Source: Betaproteobacteria bacterium (GTDB lineage: Bacteria; Pseudomonadota; Gammaproteobacteria; Burkholderiales; SG8-39). From it: a DNA stretch of 19,419 nucleotides. Where the stretch lies: NCBI GenBank assembly GCA_009693345.1, contig SHXL01000026.1, positions 1 through 19,419 on the forward strand. The letters run 5' to 3'. A program made the translations under genes and the position numbers. Below are positions 14,359 to 19,419 of this stretch, piece after piece; position 1 is the first letter of the stretch; each line of letters starts with the position of its first letter. Under the pieces are notes generated by a model. That model was not told where the DNA came from and ran no database searches. It saw only the letters and a list, made by a program, of their open reading frames with translations.

Positions 14359-14536
14359 GCCCCGGAGGCAGAGAAGCACAAATGATGCACAGCAACAGAA
14401 CCTACCTAGCCGATCAAGTCAACGTCCGCACGGCACTCACTCACTCAGTTTTTCGCTACGCCGAAATATAGACTAGTCTTCGGCTTGCGCGGCGCCCCAG
14501 CCCGGGAAGCATATGCGCCATTAACCAGGGGACCAC
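14359..14536 (+). promoter_or_regulatory. Upstream region of the liv-type operon
   Basis: This region leads into the receptor gene and must hold its promoter. TATAGA at 14467-14472 is a weak -10 candidate with no clear -35. Around it lie a GCCGAA/TTCGGC inverted repeat (14460-14465 and 14479-14484) and an inner GACTAGTC palindrome (14471-14478), a possible operator. A GGGGA ribosome-binding site sits at 14528-14532. Confidence 0.35.
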
Positions 14537-15754
14537 ATGAACAAGCTCAGCCGTAGAGACATCCTGAAGATGGGCGCCGGGGCCGCCGCAGGCCTAGGCT
14601 TTCCGGCGATCATCCGTGCACAATCGAAGGAGATTGTTATTCTCGGCCTATGGGATGCGACCGGGGCTTTCGCCGACGTCGGACCGATCAACGACCGCGG
14701 CATGAAGATGGCGCTGGAAGAGCGCGGCATGCAAGTGCTCGGGCGGCCGATCAAGTACATCACGCGAGACGGGGCCACGCAGGCCGGCACCTCTACGCGG
14801 CGCACGGAGGAAGCGGTGGACGGCGAAGGCGCAAAGTTCGTCATCGGCCCCTGGTCCTCGGGCGTCGCGCTCGCGGTGTCCGAGGTGGCGAAGCGCAAGA
14901 AGGTCCTGCATCTTTTCAGCGGCGGCACCGAGGACATCTCCGGGTCGCGCTGCCACCGCTACTCGTTCCAGTGGGCAGCGAGCCCCTACACCGCAGCGAA
15001 GACCGTGGTTGATTCCTTCATGAAGGCGAACCCGAAGGCAAAGCGCTGGCACCTGCTCGTCGCCGACTACGCCTTCGGCTGGTCGGTCGAGAAATACATC
15101 AAGGAGGTCGGCAAGAGCCACGGCCTCGAATTCGTCGGCGCCGACCGGCACCCGCTCGGCGAGCGCGAGTTCTCCAACTACGTGCAGAAAGCAGCGGCCA
15201 ACAAGCCCGACGTGGTGGCGATGATCAACTTCGGCCTGGACGCCGTCTCGGGCGCGCGCGAGATCTTCAACTTCGGCCTGACGCCGAAGATCCCGCTCAT
15301 CATGACCTGGTCTTCGGGCGTGGAGGAGCTGGTGCAGCTCTCGCCCGAAATCCGGGAGAACATCTGGGTCGGCTCCAACTTCTACTACACGGCCGACACG
15401 CCAGTGGCCAAGGCGTTCGTGAAGAGCTACCAAGCGAAATTCGGCAACCCGCCGGGCTACGCGCCCTCGGCCTCCTACTCGATGACGCGGCTCCTGCTCG
15501 CCGGCTTCGACAAGGCCAAGTCCGCCGAGGTGCAGGACGTCATCAAGGCCCTGGAAGGCATCGAGGTGAACGACATCGTTGGGCACATGCGCATGGATGC
15601 GGCAACGCACCAAAACATCCGCCCGTATTTCTTCATGCGCTGCAAATCAAAGTCGGCGATGAAGCACGCGACGGACTTCGCCGACATCATCGCCACCGGC
15701 GATACACCGCTGCCGAAGGAATACGGGGCCTGCAAAGACATCGGCGGCTTTTGA
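14537..15754 (+). CDS. livK: Liv-type ABC transporter substrate-binding protein, Tat-exported
   Basis: The 405-residue protein is a periplasmic binding fold type I receptor of the LivK/AmiC/UrtA type. Its leader has a twin-arginine motif (SRRDILKMGAGAAAG, residues 5-19) with probable cleavage after PAIIRA, so it is likely exported folded via Tat. The mature protein starts QSKEIVILGLWDATGAFADV, with the ligand-loop region following. Other family segments are AKFVIGPWSSGVALAVSEVA, LHLFSGGTEDISG, KRWHLLVADYAFGWS and AAANKPDVVAMINFG. The gene begins a co-directional operon with two permeases and two ATPases. The ligand may be a branched-chain or aromatic amino acid, amide, urea or a related compound; the gene symbol reflects family, not proven specificity. 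Confidence 0.92.
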   Translation: MNKLSRRDILKMGAGAAAGLGFPAIIRAQSKEIVILGLWDATGAFADVGPINDRGMKMALEERGMQVLGRPIKYITRDGATQAGTSTRRTEEAVDGEGAKFVIGPWSSGVALAVSEVAKRKKVLHLFSGGTEDISGSRCHRYSFQWAASPYTAAKTVVDSFMKANPKAKRWHLLVADYAFGWSVEKYIKEVGKSHGLEFVGADRHPLGEREFSNYVQKAAANKPDVVAMINFGLDAVSGAREIFNFGLTPKIPLIMTWSSGVEELVQLSPEIRENIWVGSNFYYTADTPVAKAFVKSYQAKFGNPPGYAPSASYSMTRLLLAGFDKAKSAEVQDVIKALEGIEVNDIVGHMRMDAATHQNIRPYFFMRCKSKSAMKHATDFADIIATGDTPLPKEYGACKDIGGF

Positions 15755-15761
15755 GTTTTTT

Positions 15762-16619
15762 TTGAGCTTCGTCGCCGCACAGATCCTAAACGGGATCGCG
15801 ACAGGCATGCTGTATGCCCTGATGGGGCTCGGCCTGTCGCTGATCACGGGGATCCTCAACATCCCCAACTTCGCCCACGGTGCGCTGTTCGCTGTGGGTG
15901 CCTACCTCCTCGCCAGCGCCGCCAACGAGATCGGCAATTTCTGGATCGCGCTGGTCGTGGCGCCCCTGGGCGTGGCGCTGCTGGGCCTCGCCATCGAGTA
16001 CGTGGGAATCCGCCGACTCTATGCCGTGGGTCATGACTACCAGCTGCTCTTCACCTTCGGCCTCGCGTTAATACTCAGCGAATCCATCATCCTCATTTGG
16101 GGACCGGTCGGCTACAGCTACCTACCGCCGCCGATCCTGCGCGGCGGCCTCGACCTCGGCTTTACCTTCTATCCCAAGTACCGCTTGTTCGTGATGGTGA
16201 TGGCGGGCCTCTTGGTGCTCGTCACTTGGCTGTTCCTCGAGAAGACGCGCTACGGCGCGATCATGCGCGCCGGCATAGAGAACAAAGAGATGGTGTCGCT
16301 TCTTGGCATCGACATCCACAAGCTGTTCACTGTCGCCTTCGCCCTGGGCGCCTACCTGGCCGGCATTGCAGGCGCGCTCACCGTGCCGATCCGAGGCGTG
16401 AATCCCGGCATGGGCGTCGACATGCTCGGCATCGCCTTCGTCGTGGTCGCGCTCGGTGGCCTGGGTAATCTTCTCGGCGCGATCGCCGCCGGACTCATCA
16501 TCGGCGTTGCGCAGGCGCTGGTCGCCGCGTACTGGACCGAGGCCTCCACCGTGGTGATCTATGCGGTAATGGCGGCGGTGCTCCTTGTTCGGCCCCAAGG
16601 ACTGTTTGGCATCCGATGA
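15762..16619 (+). CDS. livH: Branched-chain amino acid-type ABC permease (LivH)
   Basis: The 285-residue integral membrane protein is a LivH-family permease. It opens FVAAQILNGIATGMLYALMG, the standard first helix, then SLITGILNIPNFAHGALFAV with the NFAHG motif characteristic of LivH. About eight hydrophobic helices are visible. The coupling EAA-like loop is around RAGIENKEMVSLLGIDIHKL. It ends VRPQGLFGIR, typical of the family. The start is a TTG at 15762-15764, directly after a run of eight T (15756-15763), 7 bp after the receptor stop and without a Shine-Dalgarno sequence. No ATG or GTG gives the full first helix. Its TGA overlaps the livM ATG. Confidence 0.9.
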   Translation: MSFVAAQILNGIATGMLYALMGLGLSLITGILNIPNFAHGALFAVGAYLLASAANEIGNFWIALVVAPLGVALLGLAIEYVGIRRLYAVGHDYQLLFTFGLALILSESIILIWGPVGYSYLPPPILRGGLDLGFTFYPKYRLFVMVMAGLLVLVTWLFLEKTRYGAIMRAGIENKEMVSLLGIDIHKLFTVAFALGAYLAGIAGALTVPIRGVNPGMGVDMLGIAFVVVALGGLGNLLGAIAAGLIIGVAQALVAAYWTEASTVVIYAVMAAVLLVRPQGLFGIR

Positions 16620-17514
16620 AACGTCCCTTCATTTTGATTTTAGTTTCAATTTTTTTACTTCCTTTAGTCGTTCGCCCTGCCATCGCGTCGGAGATCTGGA
16701 TCTTCGCGATTTTCGGCCTGGGCCTCAACCTGCTCCTCGGCTACACGGGGCTGCTCTCCTTCGGCCAATCCACCTTTTTCGGCTCGGCAGCCTACGTCGC
16801 GGGCTGGCTCCTCAAGTTCTACGGCATCAACGCCTTCCTGGCGCTCGGGATCGGCGTCGGCGTGGGCGCGGCTTCCGCCGCGCTGGTGGGCTACCTCTGC
16901 GTGCAGCGCTCGGGCCTGTACTTCATCATGCTCACCTTCGCGCTCAACCAGCTCTTCTACTTCACTGCCTATCAGTGGACGAGCGTGACTGGCGGCGAGG
17001 ATGGCATGCCCGGCATTCCGCGTCCGGTGCTGCTCGGCATCGACTTCAAGGATCCTCTCGTCTACTACGCATTTGTTTCAGTTTTATTTTTAATTTCGTT
17101 ATATGCAATGAAAAGAATCGTGGAATCTCCCCTCGGCAAGATCCTGCAGGCGATCCGCGAAAACGAAATCCGTGCCGAGGCTGTCGGCTACAACGTGCCG
17201 CGCTTCAAGCTGCTTGCATTTATCATCGGCGGCGCCTTCTCCGGCCTCGCGGGCGTGCTCTACGCCATGCTCTTCGGCATCGTGCCGCTGGAGGCGATCA
17301 GTTTCGTCTTCTCGGGCAACGTCGTTTTCGCCACCCTTATCGGCGGCTCGGGTTCGCTCTACGGTCCGGTAATCGGCTCCTTCGTCTTCATCTGGCTCTC
17401 GGAGTCGGTGAGTACGCTGTGGGCACGCTGGCCGCTGTTGCTCGGCATGGCGTTCGTGATCGTGGTGCTCTTCTTGCGCGGGGGTATCGTGGAAGCGTGG
17501 TCCCGCTTTTGGCT

Positions 17515-17542
<28 letters not shown>
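16616..17542 (+). CDS. livM: Branched-chain amino acid-type ABC permease (LivM)
   Basis: The 308-residue membrane protein is the second permease of the transporter. LivM landmarks are IFGLGLNLLLGYTGLLSFGQ followed by STFFGSAAYVAG (the GLLSFGQ motif), QRSGLYFIMLTFALNQLFYF, the coupling region SPLGKILQAIRENEIRAEAVG (about 175-195), and the FSGLAGVLYAM and IGGSGSLYGPVIGSFVF segments near the C-terminus. The start overlaps livH by ATGA and the end overlaps livG by 28 bp. Two AT-rich codon stretches occur inside the gene: the first 20 codons (16619-16675) and residues 155-170 (about 17078-17125), the latter using TTA three times and AGA once. The protein sequence is normal there. Confidence 0.92.
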
Positions 17543-18260
<718 letters not shown>

Positions 18261-18264
<4 letters not shown>

Positions 18265-18959
18265 TCCTCGAGATCAAAGGCATCGACACCTACTACGGCC
18301 TCGGTCACATCCTGCATGGTCTGTGGCTCAGCGTGGCCGAAGGCGAAGTCGTTGCGCTCCTCGGACGTAACGGCGCCGGCAAAACCACGACGCTGCGCAG
18401 TGTCACCGGCCTGACCCCGCCGAAGAGGGGCGAGATCCTCTACAAGGGCCGCAATGTCGCCGGACTCGACCCGCACGTCATCTCCCAGAGCGGCATCGCC
18501 CTCGTCCCCGAGACGCGCGACATATTCAGTTATTTGACGGTAAAGGAAAATCTTTCGATCGGGCGGCGCAAGGGTTCCCGCTGGCAGATGGACACGGTGC
18601 TGGAGCGCTTTCCCAGCTTGAAAGAAAGATTAAACAACAAAGGACGCGAGCTCTCTGGCGGCGAGCAGGAAATGCTCGCCATTGCCCGCGCCCTCATGAC
18701 CGGACCCGACCTCCTCCTCCTAGACGAGCCCTCTCAGGGCCTCGCCCCGCTCGTCGTCACCGCGGTCATGGACACCATCCGCGAGCTCAAGCACCAGCAC
18801 GTCAGCATGCTCCTCGTCGAGCAAAATGCCGAAATGGCGCTCCAACTCGCCGATCGCGTGTACGTCATCGATCACGGCACCGTAGTCTTCGAAGGCACCC
18901 CAACGCAATTGCGCGCTGACCAGAAAGTAACAGCGACCTACCTGGGCGTCGGCGGTTAG
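18261..18959 (+). CDS. livF: Liv-type ABC transporter ATPase (LivF)
   Basis: The 232-residue ATPase begins with GTG at 18261, overlapping the livG stop (GTGA) and preceded by a GGCGGAG site. Motifs are Walker A GRNGAGKTT (35-43), VPETRDIFSYLTVKENL (82-98, Q-loop region typical of LivF where Gln is replaced by Glu), signature LSGGEQ (131-136), Walker B LLLLDEP (151-157) and the switch region LLVEQNAEMAL (184-194) with Gln at the H-loop position, as usual for LivF. It ends TATYLGVGG. It is the last gene of the operon; no terminator immediately follows the stop. Confidence 0.94.
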
Positions 18960-19294
18960 GGAATCACTGACCACTTTGTGGCGCACATCGGTCTGTACCC
19001 GGGGGACCGGGGAAACGGTCCAGCATTGCACTCACCGCATCCGCGGAGTGCTCAATATTCAAGACCACTTCAGCGAGCCGATCGGCTGTGGGTGGCGAAT
19101 TCGTAAATCAAGCTGCAACAGGAATTTGGGACAGCCCGCCGTGTCATCCAAAACAATCGAGCCCAGTCCGGTTGACCCAATTTCTCGACCTGAGGGAAAA
19201 AGCCAAGCCCGCAAATCAGGGACAAACACCCGCAGCAGTACCCAGGAGCACAAATAACGAGTTGTGTTTCGGGGGGGGGACTGCACCACCAATT
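18960..19294. other. Non-coding stretch after livF
   Basis: I recognise no gene here. Open frames on both strands (for example 18976-19257 plus, 19059-19309 minus) lack family motifs and have unnatural composition. A run of nine G lies at 19271-19279. The stretch is less GC-rich than the operon and may be decayed sequence. Confidence 0.4.
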
Positions 19295-19330
19295 AAAAAT
19301 ACCAACCAATTCTCCGGTTGGTATTTTTTT
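19295..19330. terminator. Strong bidirectional intrinsic terminator
   Basis: AAAAATACCAACC (19295-19307) pairs perfectly with GGTTGGTATTTTT (19316-19328) across an 8-base loop, a 13-bp stem followed by further T (to 19330). The A-run on the left side gives a T-run on the other strand, so it can end transcription both ways. It most likely terminates the liv operon, 335 bp after livF, and a gene approaching from the right. Confidence 0.88.
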
Positions 19331-19419
19331 GCCTACTGCCGCGTGTTCACGGGGGCTGGCGTGGGTTCCTGCAGACTTCGGATTTGTGTGCCGACCTTGG
19401 TTCCGGGCACATTCCGCTC
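19331..19419. other. Window end, nothing assigned
   Basis: The last 89 bases contain no recognisable gene start or RNA. A convergent gene may begin to the right, since the adjacent terminator works in both directions. Confidence 0.3.

Noticed and set aside
16585..17514. Long frame extending livG upstream through livM
   Set aside because: It is in a different frame from livM, has no membrane or ATPase features before residue M at 17515, and LivG proteins begin at MAILETKKLT-like sequence.
18976..19309. Short frames on both strands after livF
   Set aside because: No recognisable domains and they run into the terminator region; likely chance frames.

Overview
The window looks like chromosomal DNA of a GC-rich betaproteobacterium, most likely Burkholderiales-related. 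The clues are a Bug-type (TctC-like) solute receptor, a DctP-Q-M TRAP transporter, a LivKHMGF ABC transporter, a beta/gamma-type IHF alpha gene, and a palindrome of a kind I recall as recurrent in betaproteobacterial genomes. This placement is inference from gene content and composition; no rRNA or tRNA is visible to settle it.

Layout, left to right. (1) Positions 1-720 hold an integrase-core (DDE) transposase on the minus strand. It runs off the window edge and lies directly against a cut-off NHL-repeat gene. (2) Positions 718-7051 form a divergent catabolic cluster. On the minus strand, a SelA/DgaE-like PLP enzyme, a PuuE-like polysaccharide-deacetylase-fold hydrolase and the truncated NHL protein form one run. 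On the plus strand lie hydantoinase/oxoprolinase subunits B and A. Only 23 bp separate the two start codons, and that gap contains a perfect TATAAT. (3) Positions 7059-10068 hold a complete TRAP transporter (dctP-dctQ-dctM, minus strand) that converges on hyuA with a 7-bp gap. (4) Positions 10069-12008 hold a 511-bp intergenic stretch, an orphan Bug receptor and a Rid-family protein. (5) Positions 12009-14536 are a low-density region: a frameshifted C-terminal relic of a MOFRL-type glycerate kinase, a lipoprotein alpha/beta hydrolase, an ihfA-like gene without its usual pheST partners, and a C-terminal relic of a GMC oxidoreductase. (6) Positions 14537-18959 hold a tightly overlapping liv-type ABC operon (receptor, two permeases, two ATPases). 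A strong bidirectional intrinsic terminator follows at about 19295.

Functionally, three independent uptake systems for small organic acids, amides or amino acids flank an ATP-dependent hydantoinase/oxoprolinase-type amidohydrolase cluster. A plausible reading is uptake and opening of a cyclic amide, ureide or related nitrogenous compound, with the PLP enzyme and the deacetylase-fold hydrolase acting on products. The substrate cannot be read from the sequence.

The most unusual features are: a 21-bp perfect inverted repeat that encodes the last 19 residues of HyuB and abuts the hyuA start; the minimal, possibly bidirectional, promoter between the divergent operons; an RBS-masking hairpin ahead of the Bug receptor; several AT-rich codon islands inside otherwise GC-rich genes; and a cluster of gene relics. 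I did not find a clearly new defence or mobile system.
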